A stretch of DNA of 64,000 nt from CBDDHT01 sp965227905. Its GTDB lineage: Bacteria > Pseudomonadota > Alphaproteobacteria > Rhizobiales > Methyloligellaceae. Shown one piece after another: positions 34,051 to 42,952 of the stretch; positions within the stretch are counted from its first letter, which is position 1; the number at the start of each line of letters is the position of its first letter. The notes under the pieces were generated by a model that ran no database searches, was not told the DNA's origin, and saw only the letters and a program-made list of their open reading frames with translations. Both the position numbers and the translations under genes were made by a program. The stretch lies in the NCBI GenBank assembly GCA_965227905.1, contig OZ245780.1, positions 3,720,001 to 3,784,000 of the forward strand, given 5' to 3'.

Positions 34051-34524
34051 ATGTCCATCACAGCGACGAGCGAAGTGACTAACATTCAGGATGCCAACCT
34101 GGAGCATCTCGCAACTTCGTTGGCAGAAACAGCGATTGAGACGGTCAAAGCCCAAAACTATCACTGGAACGTAACCGGAATGGCATTCGGTCCTCTGCAC
34201 GAGCTGTTTCAGCGGATCTACGAGGATCACTTTCAAGCTCAGGATACGCTCGCCGAACGCATCAAGGCTCTCGGCGGACATGCCGACGGGCGATAATCGT
34301 CCTTTCTTGAGCGCAGCGCGATCAAGGAATGCGATGGCAGGATATCGGATAAAGAGATGTTGAAGAATCTCGCCGCAGACCAGGAAGCGCTTTCGTCCAC
34401 ACTTCTGAGACTGGCCCGTGTTGCGGAAAAGCGTGGCGACGCTGTCACCAACGATCTCGCCATCGAGCGCGCAGACGTGCACGACAAATTCGCATGGATA
34501 TTGCGCGCTCACCTCCAAGACTGA
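34051..34524 (+). pseudogene. dps: Dps-family ferritin-like gene interrupted by an in-frame TAA
   Basis: ATG at 34051 with GAGGAGT upstream begins a Dps protein (KAQNYHWNVTGMAFGPLHEL carries the ferroxidase His; RIYEDHFQAQDTLAERIKAL follows). Codon 82 is TAA (34294-34296), right after GGHADGR. The same frame then continues without error to TGA at 34522 and encodes the rest of the family (FLERSAIKECDGRISDKEML, ADVHDKFAWILRAHLQD). Total length 157 codons, as usual for Dps. A single base change explains the break. It could be a real pseudogene, a sequencing error, or a readthrough stop. Confidence 0.85.
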
Positions 34525-34562
34525 CGACGGAAGTTTTAGAACTCTCAAATTGGCCGAGCGAT

Positions 34563-34599
34563 GTTCCCAGGCATATCCGGTAGGCATATGTCCGGGAAC
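34563..34599. terminator. Stem-loop between convergent dps and methyltransferase genes
   Basis: GTTCCCAGGCATAT (34563-34576) pairs with ATATGTCCGGGAAC (34586-34599) over 14 positions with one mismatch and one G-U. No clear T-run on either side. Confidence 0.5.
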
Positions 34600-34615
34600 T
34601 CATTCGCTAAATTCA

Positions 34616-35467
34616 TCACGGTGTTTCCGTCACATCCTCGCGTGCGGCGCGGTCGTCAATTCTTCGCCTGGCCCTTAATCGAGGTACCGCGTAGGGCACC
34701 TGTTCGCGATAACGTTCAAAGCGTCGACCGTATCTTTTCGCGAAGCGTCGCTCTTTGAGCATGGGCGCCAGAAGGCAGTAGGCGGTATAGCCGACCGCGA
34801 GCGTTAGTTGGTCTGGCGTCCACACTGGGACAGTCCAGAGTGTCAGCGCAAATGCCACATAAATCGGCTGGCGAACGATGCGAAAAAGCCCTTGGGTCGG
34901 CATGTCGGGAAACACCGGTCGAATGCGTGCCATCAGCGACATCCATCCCAAGGCGCCTGATTGCACCTCGGCTCCCGCATCAAAACTGGCCTTGATCAGC
35001 AGCAGCCAGGAAGCCGTGTAGAGACCGCAAATGAGCCAGAAGAACTTCCCCTCCGCTACCCACCAGACAACACCCGTCGGCGTCCATAGCGCAAAGAGCA
35101 TGAACAGTTGCAATGAAGCGACAATGGCATATGTCGTTGTCGCGAGGGTCCTGCCGTGCGCACCCGGGAACAGGCGCGCCAACAATCGTCCACCGCGACC
35201 AGTCAGCAGCCATGAATGAGTCAACGGAAATTGAACAAGCAAGGCCGCATTCGCGAAAACTGCCCATGGCCATGGCACGCCGCCGAAACCTTCGCTCATC
35301 CCGAAGAACATTGCGACAATCATTGCGAGCACCGCGCATGCGAACAGTAGGTGGCAGATCCCACCAAGGATTAACGCAAGCGCGATCCGACCCCGTCCCG
35401 GCGGTGGCCGCAATGCCGCAAGACCGAGCACGCGCAATCGCTCAATGCGCGGATCACGTCTATTCAT
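34616..35467 (-). CDS. Isoprenylcysteine carboxyl methyltransferase-like membrane protein
   Basis: 283 residues with five or six TM helices. The C-terminal block LFRIVRQPIYVAFALTLWTV, with KERRFAKRYGRRFERYREQV, is the SAM-binding RHPxY...EExxLxxxFGxxYxxY pattern of the ICMT/PEMT family; the closest memory match is the methanethiol S-methyltransferase (MddA) branch. The ATG at 35467 overlaps the stop of the renalase-like gene by 4 nt (ATGA), giving translational coupling. Substrate unproven. Confidence 0.75.
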   Translation of the reverse strand: MNRRDPRIERLRVLGLAALRPPPGRGRIALALILGGICHLLFACAVLAMIVAMFFGMSEGFGGVPWPWAVFANAALLVQFPLTHSWLLTGRGGRLLARLFPGAHGRTLATTTYAIVASLQLFMLFALWTPTGVVWWVAEGKFFWLICGLYTASWLLLIKASFDAGAEVQSGALGWMSLMARIRPVFPDMPTQGLFRIVRQPIYVAFALTLWTVPVWTPDQLTLAVGYTAYCLLAPMLKERRFAKRYGRRFERYREQVPYAVPRLRARRRIDDRAAREDVTETP

Positions 35468-36411
35468 GCAATGCCCATAATATCTCGGGCAATCGCGTCG
35501 CCGCTTTCCCATGCCGCTTCGACACGCGCACCGAGGCACCAGTCACCGCCGACATAGACGGTACCGGACGCAGCACTGGCGAAAGGTCGACCGAGCGGAT
35601 TCACAACGCGGGCATAGCGCCAGCGATGCGCTGCTGCATGGTCCGCGTCTTCAAGCGCAATGCCGATGCGTTCGCACAGGAGCGGTAGCATCAACGCTTC
35701 GATCGCCTTGAAGTCCAGCTCAAGATGTTCTGCGCTCCACGTTGGACTGGCCTGCGCGACCCAACAGTTTTCACCGGGACGGCCGGGCTTGGTACTGTCA
35801 TGGGCAACCCATGCGAGCGCATCGTCGGGATCGGAACGACAAGTGAATTGCTGAGGTACATCTGTTCCAAACCGGGCCATCAGCGTCAGGCACGGCTCGA
35901 ACCTGACGTCTTCGATTTCCGATACCAACGACTCATATGCACCCAAGAGAGCCACAGCCTGTGGCACAGGCACCGTTACGACGATCCGGTCGAACAAATG
36001 TGAAACGCTATCCGTAATGACCACCCATTTATTGTTTAGGCGCTGCAGTTCAGTGACCTTGATGCCCTGTCGAACATCCAATCCCTTCGCGAGATGTTTG
36101 GCGAAAGCGCTCATCCCAGGGGTACCCACGAACCGCGGATTGCTGTCTCCGTTGTCCCAACGGGCGATAGCACCCGCCTCAGTCATACCGTGAATCGCGC
36201 CTCGGAATGCTCTTGTCCGCGCCGTAAAATACTGAGCGCCATGGTCGAATTGTGCATTGCTTTCAGCGCGCCGTGTTGCCATTCGGCCGCCAACGCCACG
36301 ACCCTTGTCGAACAAGACCGGTGACCAGCCTGCATCGGCCAATTGCCGTGCACATGCTAATCCGGCCACGCCTGCGCCGATGATACCGACGCGTCGCTGC
36401 TCCGACATCAA
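35464..36411 (-). CDS. Renalase-like FAD/NAD(P) amine oxidoreductase
   Basis: 315 residues. VGIIGAGVAGLACARQLADA binds FAD, followed by LFDKGRGVGGRMATRR and the FDHGAQYFTAR motif characteristic of renalase-type proteins; GTVYVGGDWCLGARVEAAW closes the FAD site. Bacterial renalases oxidise faulty dihydro-NAD(P) isomers. It is translationally coupled to the ICMT-like methyltransferase. Start at the first of two adjacent ATGs. Confidence 0.82.
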   Translation of the reverse strand: MMSEQRRVGIIGAGVAGLACARQLADAGWSPVLFDKGRGVGGRMATRRAESNAQFDHGAQYFTARTRAFRGAIHGMTEAGAIARWDNGDSNPRFVGTPGMSAFAKHLAKGLDVRQGIKVTELQRLNNKWVVITDSVSHLFDRIVVTVPVPQAVALLGAYESLVSEIEDVRFEPCLTLMARFGTDVPQQFTCRSDPDDALAWVAHDSTKPGRPGENCWVAQASPTWSAEHLELDFKAIEALMLPLLCERIGIALEDADHAAAHRWRYARVVNPLGRPFASAASGTVYVGGDWCLGARVEAAWESGDAIARDIMGIA

Positions 36412-36828
36412 ACGACCTCCAAAGCATGATCCGGTTTCGGGGTCTGCGTTTCGGATCTCCGAAAGCTCGCCGTCACAGACGGTGGATTGAGTTCACGCAT
36501 TGTGGGTAGAGGCGACACGTTGGGATCTCCGAACTGTCAGGATTACTTTTTGTCTGACAATAGAATACGCCTCGAGGATGTGTTCGGATGACTTGTTCTG
36601 AGGTGATGGCCTGGAATTGTAGAGCGCATCCGTTGGGGGTTAGGACCTATAGAATCGAAAGAGCCGAGGAATACACATCTCAAAGCTGGTGTCAGTTTGA
36701 AGTGCTTCCGCATCGATGCCACTCTGAACATTCGCATGTCATGCGGTTCTCCATTGGAGAAATCTGATGGAATGAATTCCGCGTATTCGAACTGGGACAA
36801 TCACTGATACCAGCGCGCTGTGGGTGCG
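36412..36828. other. Intergenic region between renalase-like and HDAC-like genes
   Basis: 417 bp, divergent promoters. GATCCG (36428-36433) and CGGATC (36452-36457) within a GCATGATCCGG... context look like a degenerate dispersed palindrome of rhizobial type. No gene is supported. Confidence 0.4.
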
Positions 36829-37728
36829 ATGCAGTTCTTCTATTCCGACACCTTTCATCTTCCACTTCCACCTGGACACCGTTTTCCAGGCGAGAAATAT
36901 GCCATGCTGCGTCGGCACCTCTTTCGCGCGGGCATCCTTCACAAGGATCAGCTGCATCTGTCTTCAATGGCAGAAGCCGCCGACCTTCATCGGGCGCATG
37001 CCGTCGAATATGTCACCTTGTTTGAGAATGGAGAACTCGACCGTGATGCCATGCGGCGTATCGGGCTGCCATGGAGCAAAGACCTGGTTCGTCGGTCCCG
37101 AGCAACGGTCGGTGGCGCAATTACCGCTGCCCGCTCTGCGCTCGATAACGGAATTTCCGGACAACTTGCAGGTGGGACACATCATGCCCATCGGGAATTC
37201 GGCTCGGGGTTCTGCGTCTACAACGATCAGGCTGTGGCGGCTTTCACTGCTATCGAAGCCGGCTGGGTCGACCGCGTTGCAATCATCGACCTCGATGTAC
37301 ACCAAGGCGACGGAAGCGCAGCGATCTGCGCCGCACATCCATCCGTTTTCGTCTTTTCAATGCATGGAGAGAAGAATTTTCCGTTTCGAAAGTCGACCTC
37401 AGATCTGGATGTCGCATTGCCAGACGGCACCGATGATGAATCTTATCTCAACGCGCTTTCCGAGCATTTGCCGGCGGTGTTCGAATTCAGACCTGAGCTC
37501 ATACTCTATCAAGCGGGCGTCGACCCGTTGGCTGAAGACCGTCTTGGACGGCTAAGCCTGACGCATAAAGGCCTAATGACACGCGATGAAGTGGTGTTTC
37601 GCGAAAGCCGCCGCCACGGCATTCCTGTCGCCATCGCGATGGGCGGTGGATATTGCAATCCGATCGATGCAACAGTCGTCGCTTATGCGAACACCTATCG
37701 GGTTGCCAAGGACATGTATGGCTTTTAG
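36829..37728 (+). CDS. Histone deacetylase superfamily amidohydrolase
   Basis: 299 residues. GGTHHAHREFGSGFCVYND contains the His-His charge relay, DLDVHQGDGSA the zinc Asp/His ligands and LILYQAGVDPLAED the third zinc-site Asp, so the enzyme looks active. Bacterial members deacetylate acetylpolyamines, acetoin-linked or other N-acetyl substrates. ATG at 36829 is preferred over GTG at 36820. Its stop overlaps the stop of the convergent LuxR-hydrolase gene by 3 nt. Confidence 0.87.
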   Translation: MQFFYSDTFHLPLPPGHRFPGEKYAMLRRHLFRAGILHKDQLHLSSMAEAADLHRAHAVEYVTLFENGELDRDAMRRIGLPWSKDLVRRSRATVGGAITAARSALDNGISGQLAGGTHHAHREFGSGFCVYNDQAVAAFTAIEAGWVDRVAIIDLDVHQGDGSAAICAAHPSVFVFSMHGEKNFPFRKSTSDLDVALPDGTDDESYLNALSEHLPAVFEFRPELILYQAGVDPLAEDRLGRLSLTHKGLMTRDEVVFRESRRHGIPVAIAMGGGYCNPIDATVVAYANTYRVAKDMYGF

Positions 37729-39539
37729 CTGCTTGCCCTCTTCTCGCACCTCCATTCTGGTTCGCGAATGAGCTGTTCAAGTCGATCAAGGACCAAATCC
37801 GGCTCGTTCGACAAAATGAGCTGTCCGGAATTTTCCGAAACGTTGAGATCGCATTGAGCGTGACGCGCGGCAAACTGGCGTACACCCTCAATCAGTACAG
37901 CTTGATCGTGGACCCCGTGAACGATCGACAGCGGGCAGCGAACCTGCTCCATCAAATGAGACCAGTCGCTTGAAACTTGTACCAGGTCGGATTGGAAGGC
38001 CTGGTGCCCTTGCCGGGTCACGAATTCGAACCGATCAAATATCAGCTCGCTGATCTCAGGCTTTTCGGCGGCTTCAAGATCGATCGCTGCGTCCCTGTAA
38101 AGGAGGCGCATCATCTTTGCTTGCTCGCCTCGCCGGATGAGCTGGATCCCGCCTCTGGTAAGGATTGGTACCAGCATGGGGGCGTGCCGGGCCGTCAACC
38201 CCGCTATTCTGTGCCCCTTTGACATGCCATCGAATTGCCAACGGTGCACCATTGGAACTGCGCCTGCTACGGACAAGATTGAACTCACACGTTCCGGATG
38301 TCGCGCAGCGAGCGAAACGGCATAGAGCGTTCCTGCCATATGACCAAATACGGGTAGCTCGCCAATTCCCAGATCATCCAGCAGCTCGCAGGCATAGGTG
38401 GCGAAGTCTCCCAGAACAGTCTTCTCCGAAACACAGGGGTCGGACCCGCCATAGCTGGGACGCGACGGAGCGATGAGCAAGACTGATCGTCGGGATAACT
38501 GTTCCAGGAGGGTTTGTGGAAAGCGGTTGCTGTCGATCATGCCATGAAGGAATAGGACAGGCGAACCGTCACGCGGGCCGGCCAGAACATAGTCGAGCTT
38601 ACGGCCATTGCGCAGTTGGAGCACCGCACGGGATGAGGCCGCTCCGTCGCCGCCTGTGCTAAGCGCACCAGATCGCGACGAACGTTGCGATATCGGTTCG
38701 AAACGCTGCAGAAAGCCCATTTGTCGAACAAGATCGAGTTGAGAGGAAAATCCTGTTTTCGAGAGGATCGACTTGATTTGCGAGCGTACGGTGTGGAGCG
38801 AGGTTTCTCTCGTCTCCGCGATTTTCGCAGCATCGCTCCCACCCATGAGCTGGAAGACGATTTCGAATTCTGACGTCGTCAACCCGAAGAATTCTTTCAC
38901 GGCTTGTTGCGTCTGCTTGCTCCACACCGGAGCGAGCGCCGTCAACAAACCGGCAACATCCTTATCCGAAGGGCATTGCGCACGGGAAAAGGCGAGCAGC
39001 ACCGACTGGCGAGAAGTGGTGGAGGATATGGCGACCAGGCCGAGAACGCCCTGAAATCCACTTGCGTCCGCTTGAAGTTTCTCGATCAGGGTTCGCCAAT
39101 CGACAGGGCTCTGAAATTCGATATCCGAGCAATCGGCAAGGTGTATTCCGTCTCGAACGCCAAGATAGGTCCGAGCCACCTCGTTCGCGCCAACGACCGT
39201 TCCGTCGCGCGACAACAATATTGCGGGGTTCGGGTCGAGTTCAATGACGTCGCAAAGTCGCGGCAATGTAGAGCCGTTCGATGAAGCGTCGAGCTTTTCG
39301 AGGATCTGGCTGGCTCGAGAGGCATGACCTTCCAATGCTTCGAAACCGGATGCCTCGGTGCCATGCCGCAGCGCCTGCTCAAGCGTTTTCTCCCATTCTA
39401 CGAGGAGATTGTCGAAACTGAACGGATCGATTGCAACCTGATACAGGTGTTCGACGAGTTTCAGATGTTTGCCATCCATGACTGCGGTATTGCCTTTTGC
39501 GTTACCCACCTGTTGCGGTTTAAAAATCCGGTCCACCAT
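37725..39539 (-). CDS. LuxR-type regulator fused to a degenerate alpha/beta-hydrolase domain
   Basis: 604 residues from the ATG at 39539 (GTG at 39551 and ATG at 39479 are alternatives). Order: a PAS-like sensor around residues 95-190 (DPNPAILLSRDGTVVGAN), a LuxR helix-turn-helix at 219-276 (LTTSEFEIVFQLMGGSDAAK, SLHTVRSQIKSILSKTGFSS), then an alpha/beta-hydrolase domain from about 305 to 595. In the hydrolase part the nucleophile elbow is GHMAG, Met401 replacing the usual Ser, and the catalytic His position reads SGQLILSNEP (Gln573); the acid Asp545 (GVHDQAV) remains. It is therefore probably a non-catalytic ligand sensor. Its targets are unknown. Confidence 0.82.
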   Translation of the reverse strand: MVDRIFKPQQVGNAKGNTAVMDGKHLKLVEHLYQVAIDPFSFDNLLVEWEKTLEQALRHGTEASGFEALEGHASRASQILEKLDASSNGSTLPRLCDVIELDPNPAILLSRDGTVVGANEVARTYLGVRDGIHLADCSDIEFQSPVDWRTLIEKLQADASGFQGVLGLVAISSTTSRQSVLLAFSRAQCPSDKDVAGLLTALAPVWSKQTQQAVKEFFGLTTSEFEIVFQLMGGSDAAKIAETRETSLHTVRSQIKSILSKTGFSSQLDLVRQMGFLQRFEPISQRSSRSGALSTGGDGAASSRAVLQLRNGRKLDYVLAGPRDGSPVLFLHGMIDSNRFPQTLLEQLSRRSVLLIAPSRPSYGGSDPCVSEKTVLGDFATYACELLDDLGIGELPVFGHMAGTLYAVSLAARHPERVSSILSVAGAVPMVHRWQFDGMSKGHRIAGLTARHAPMLVPILTRGGIQLIRRGEQAKMMRLLYRDAAIDLEAAEKPEISELIFDRFEFVTRQGHQAFQSDLVQVSSDWSHLMEQVRCPLSIVHGVHDQAVLIEGVRQFAARHAQCDLNVSENSGQLILSNEPDLVLDRLEQLIREPEWRCEKRASS

Positions 39540-39546
39540 GATCGGA

Positions 39547-39564
39547 CTCACGCAAAGGCGTGAG
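39547..39564. promoter_or_regulatory. Inverted repeat at the start of the LuxR-hydrolase gene
   Basis: CTCACGC (39547-39553) and GCGTGAG (39558-39564) with a 4-nt loop lie just upstream of the ATG at 39539. It may be an autoregulatory operator or an mRNA hairpin covering the ribosome-binding site. Confidence 0.35.
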
Positions 39565-39736
39565 TTTGATCCGTTCCTCGTTCGTCCTGTTTTGGCCCAT
39601 ACCTAATTGTGGGGATGCGAGCGGTTTGGCAACCCCTTACCTCTTCGCCTGGCCAGGACTTCATGCCCTCGACTCGTGAAGCAGCAGCCTCCGTCAAACC
39701 CATCAAACGACACACTAGAAACGCAAGGAGTTCTCA

Positions 39737-40348
39737 ATGAAGTGGACTACGAAGTCGCCCCGCGCCCTCCTATACTTTGCGGCCTTTCTCGTGCTCTCAG
39801 CCATAAATCTGACCGCCGGTTCAGCCGTGACATCCACAGCCGCACAGGCAAAGCAATGCGTCTGGAACAAGGCTGGGTTCATCCTCAGGGCCCGCTGGTA
39901 CAACAAACAGGATGTCATCACCTATCGCGACAGCAGCGGCAAAGTCGCACTTGGCATCAGGCAAGGTGCAAGACATGTCCAACTCGATGAATGGCCAATC
40001 GGGCAAGGGCGCTGCACCCGCGGCGCCAATGCAAACAAGGAACTCACCGTTGTACTCTCGGTTGTCGGCGGCAAGATTGCCGTTGAATCGGCGAATATCG
40101 GTGCGACGACAGGCGCGGCGATCGTCAGCGGTGTCGCCGGGGCCGTGGCTTGCGCAGGCACGCTTGGCACAGCTTGTCCGGCGGCCATCGCTGCGGGGGC
40201 TGTCGCAACCGGTCTGATTCAGGTTTCGGTGCAGGGAATCCCGGACGCCAAGGAAGTGTTCAAAGTCGCGACGCCAAGCAAAAAACGCTGGCTCGATGTC
40301 TGGGGTACCGTCTGGTCACCTCAGACGGGTCCGGGCGGCAACATCTAA
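39737..40348 (+). CDS. Secreted protein of unknown function
   Basis: 203 residues with an N-terminal signal peptide or anchor (hydrophobic 10-27, possible cleavage near AAQA, residue 37). The mature part has four cysteines (about 41, 93, 140, 147), a beta-rich first half (GFILRARWYNKQDVITYRD) and an Ala/Gly-rich hydrophobic stretch at 117-165. It ends WLDVWGTVWSPQTGPGGNI. No family recognised. It has its own terminator and is divergent from the LuxR-pseudohydrolase gene (197 bp), making it a possible target. Confidence 0.65.
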   Translation: MKWTTKSPRALLYFAAFLVLSAINLTAGSAVTSTAAQAKQCVWNKAGFILRARWYNKQDVITYRDSSGKVALGIRQGARHVQLDEWPIGQGRCTRGANANKELTVVLSVVGGKIAVESANIGATTGAAIVSGVAGAVACAGTLGTACPAAIAAGAVATGLIQVSVQGIPDAKEVFKVATPSKKRWLDVWGTVWSPQTGPGGNI

Positions 40349-40399
40349 ACGTACCTCGCCCTAAGAGTCGCAACAGCAGGTTGGAAGCGATCGACAATT

Positions 40400-40429
40400 C
40401 TGCGCTTAGCCGAAATCGGCTAAGCGCAG
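40400..40429. terminator. Perfect 14-bp hairpin between convergent genes
   Basis: CTGCGCTTAGCCGA and TCGGCTAAGCGCAG with a 2-nt AA centre, followed by TTT on the plus strand and AATT on the minus strand. Probably terminates both the secreted-protein gene and the nitroreductase gene. Confidence 0.7.
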
Positions 40430-40474
40430 TTTGAGGGCGGTCAGCGCGTCATCGTCAGCAATTCGGCAACCAAC

Positions 40475-41266
40475 TCAGATGAAGTCGAAACCCAATTGTT
40501 TCAACTGCTCTCTAAGCTCCTGGCGCAGCTGCGGGTGAAACTTCTTATCGATATCGTTTGTCCAAGAATCCGGCGTCGTCGTCGTTCCAACGCTCTCATA
40601 ATGTGCCGCCAAAGCCCGGTCGTAATCATCGAGCGCCATTTCGGCATCAAAGCCCTCACCCTGATTGCCATACCGCTCCCGGTGAACCATTGCGTCGAAA
40701 GCCATGCGCGGTTTTTGCGGTGTCACTTTTCCCGGCCAGCCAAGGCACATCCCGAAGACGCAATAGACATGTTTGGGTAGGCCGAGGATCTCGGCCGTCT
40801 TGACTGCGTTGTTTCGCACCGCGCCAATCATCACGCCGGCCAGGCCCAGCGACCGGGCACTGAGATAGGCTGACATTCCGACAAGCGCTACATCGATGCC
40901 GGAGACCAGCCCGATCTCGAGATTATTGTCTTCAATCGTGTGCCCATGACGTTGAAGCGCGCCATCGATCCGCGTCAGATCGGCGCAGAATGCTAAGAAA
41001 ACCGGCGTTGCCTTTACATGCTTCTGGTTGCCGGTGACGACCGACAGCTTATCCTTCGTCTCCTGGTTCCGCACCACGATGACGCTATAGGATTGGATGT
41101 TGGACGATGTCGGTGCACGGAATGCCGCCTTGAGGATGGCATAGATCATCGCGTCGTCAACGGCTCGATCGCTATAATCCCTGACGCTCACGCGGCGCCC
41201 GAGATCCTCAATCAGCGGGCTGGTTGGTATCCCACTGACATCGTTGGAATTGACCTGCTCATTCAT
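40475..41266 (-). CDS. Nitroreductase family (NfsA-like) FMN oxidoreductase
   Basis: 263 residues from the ATG at 41266 (MNEQVNSND); the frame continues upstream but without similarity. RVSVRDYSDRAVDD and AFRAPTSSNIQSYSVIVV form the FMN phosphate site, LGLAGVMIGAVRNN the second FMN segment, and VFGMCLGWPGKVTPQKPR the NfsA/FRP C-terminal motif. These dimeric flavoenzymes reduce nitro compounds or flavins with NADPH. Natural substrate unknown. Confidence 0.87.
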   Translation of the reverse strand: MNEQVNSNDVSGIPTSPLIEDLGRRVSVRDYSDRAVDDAMIYAILKAAFRAPTSSNIQSYSVIVVRNQETKDKLSVVTGNQKHVKATPVFLAFCADLTRIDGALQRHGHTIEDNNLEIGLVSGIDVALVGMSAYLSARSLGLAGVMIGAVRNNAVKTAEILGLPKHVYCVFGMCLGWPGKVTPQKPRMAFDAMVHRERYGNQGEGFDAEMALDDYDRALAAHYESVGTTTTPDSWTNDIDKKFHPQLRQELREQLKQLGFDFI

Positions 41267-41407
41267 AGTAACTTCGGCTTTCTTTGAACCCTGATCGCGA
41301 GAACATAGTGGCGCTCCAACCAAGAGCCAAGGACAACGGATTCACGGCGTCAGCGTGTCGATGGGCAAGCGCTGAATATTGGTTTGAGCAACACGCAATT
41401 GACCGCC

Positions 41408-42901
41408 TCAACTCATATCCAACGGAAAAACAGGACGCCGCAATCGGACGAAAGGCAGCTTGGAAAGATCGTTCCCGGAAAGAGCGCCCGCATCGCAAAT
41501 CAGAATATCCCGGGCAATCGGAGCAAAGGCCGCCCGGAAGTGCTGCATCGATTTCACGACAACGATATCCTTCTCGCGTGGATCGATTCCAGCATGTGTG
41601 AAGGCTTCGATTTCCGTGAGTTGCACCCGTTTGGACGACACCAGGATATCTATGCCTCCAACACGAAAGACAGCCGTCGGGCCCAGACGATGGGTAACGC
41701 CTTTCCAACGCGGTCCCTGGGCTACGTATGTGCCGTCGGTTACCCGCAGGACCGTTCCACTTAATTCGACGGGCGGTCCAAACATGGGATCGACCTTGCC
41801 GCCGAGGGTAACGCTAACATTAGCCCCCTCCCCGGCAGCGACCAGTTGCGCTGCCGCATCCACGTCGGTGACGGTCCCGAGACAGGCATTTTCAAAGCCT
41901 GCATCCATCAGACCCTGCAAAAGAAATGTGGAATCTCCGTATGCGCCGGACCCCGGATTATCTGAATAGTCGGCGACCACGATGGGCCCGTCTCCGGTTG
42001 TTACAGTCAGCTCGCATTTGAGCGCCTCAACGGTCTGCGGAACACTCAGATAGGTGTTGGAGTCGAAATGCCGGGTCTCCCAGGCATAATCCATGAACTC
42101 TTCGGCAATCGCGCGAAACCTATGACCGTCTCCGTTGCCGGTGATGCTCACGGTCGGACCGTTGTCGTGCAAATCCGCCGGGGTGAAGCCTGATTGCACG
42201 CTCACGAGCAAAATCTCGGGATCGGACTGTTCCAAGACGTCTGCGCGTCTCAGTAACTCCGTCATGGGATTCTCGGTTGTGGTGCGCCCATGGTCCATGC
42301 CGACGACCATATCCCTCCGGGCCGTGTACGAAACGGGACGGACATCTTTACGCATGGCTGAATCGAGGATGGCGGCAGCACGCTGCGCCGTCTCGATCTG
42401 ATCGATGTGGGGATAGGTCCGGTAGGCACAGATAATATCCGCATTCTCCGCCATCTTGACGGTGACATTAGCGTGAAGATCCAAGGTGATGGCGATTGGA
42501 ATGTCGGGCCCTAGAACAGCACGCAATGCCGACAGCAGTGCGCCCTCTGCATCGGGCTCGGCTTCAGCGGCCATGGCGCCGTGGAGGTTGAGTAGAACCC
42601 CATCGAACGGCCCCTCTTTCTGTGCCGCGCCGACAATGGCATCGTGTCCCATCAACCAGGCATCGTGCGCCAGTGGGCCACTGGGGGTCGCCCAGGCAAC
42701 GAGTGTCCGGACCAGTTCCCAGCCATATCGTTGCGCCGCCCATTCGACGCCAGCCGGTTCGATACGGGCCCCCTCGATTGCAGCGGGCACATCATCACCA
42801 AACGCCAGCAGGTAGTCTCTAAAGTTATCGCGGGTGGTCGGGAGTTGGGAAAAGGAATTGCTCTCGTGACCGAATAGTCCTGTCAAAACCCGAAATGCCA
42901 T
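41408..42901 (-). CDS. M81-family metallopeptidase (MlrC-like)
   Basis: 497 residues, full length for the family. LTGLFGHESNSFSQLPT is the N-terminal metal His region, LNLHGAMAAEAEPDAEGALL and LDLHANVTVKMAE the conserved DUF1485 motifs, and VVADYSDNPGSGAYGDSTFL the C-terminal domain entry. MlrC degrades linear microcystin fragments in sphingomonads, but most homologues are general peptidases/amidases of unknown substrate. Isolated between a nitroreductase and a GNAT gene. Confidence 0.87.
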   Translation of the reverse strand: MAFRVLTGLFGHESNSFSQLPTTRDNFRDYLLAFGDDVPAAIEGARIEPAGVEWAAQRYGWELVRTLVAWATPSGPLAHDAWLMGHDAIVGAAQKEGPFDGVLLNLHGAMAAEAEPDAEGALLSALRAVLGPDIPIAITLDLHANVTVKMAENADIICAYRTYPHIDQIETAQRAAAILDSAMRKDVRPVSYTARRDMVVGMDHGRTTTENPMTELLRRADVLEQSDPEILLVSVQSGFTPADLHDNGPTVSITGNGDGHRFRAIAEEFMDYAWETRHFDSNTYLSVPQTVEALKCELTVTTGDGPIVVADYSDNPGSGAYGDSTFLLQGLMDAGFENACLGTVTDVDAAAQLVAAGEGANVSVTLGGKVDPMFGPPVELSGTVLRVTDGTYVAQGPRWKGVTHRLGPTAVFRVGGIDILVSSKRVQLTEIEAFTHAGIDPREKDIVVVKSMQHFRAAFAPIARDILICDAGALSGNDLSKLPFVRLRRPVFPLDMS

Positions 42902-42952
42902 GATGTCTTCTGGTGCTCACCATATTGCGTCTCTAAGGACTTCGCCCAATGT

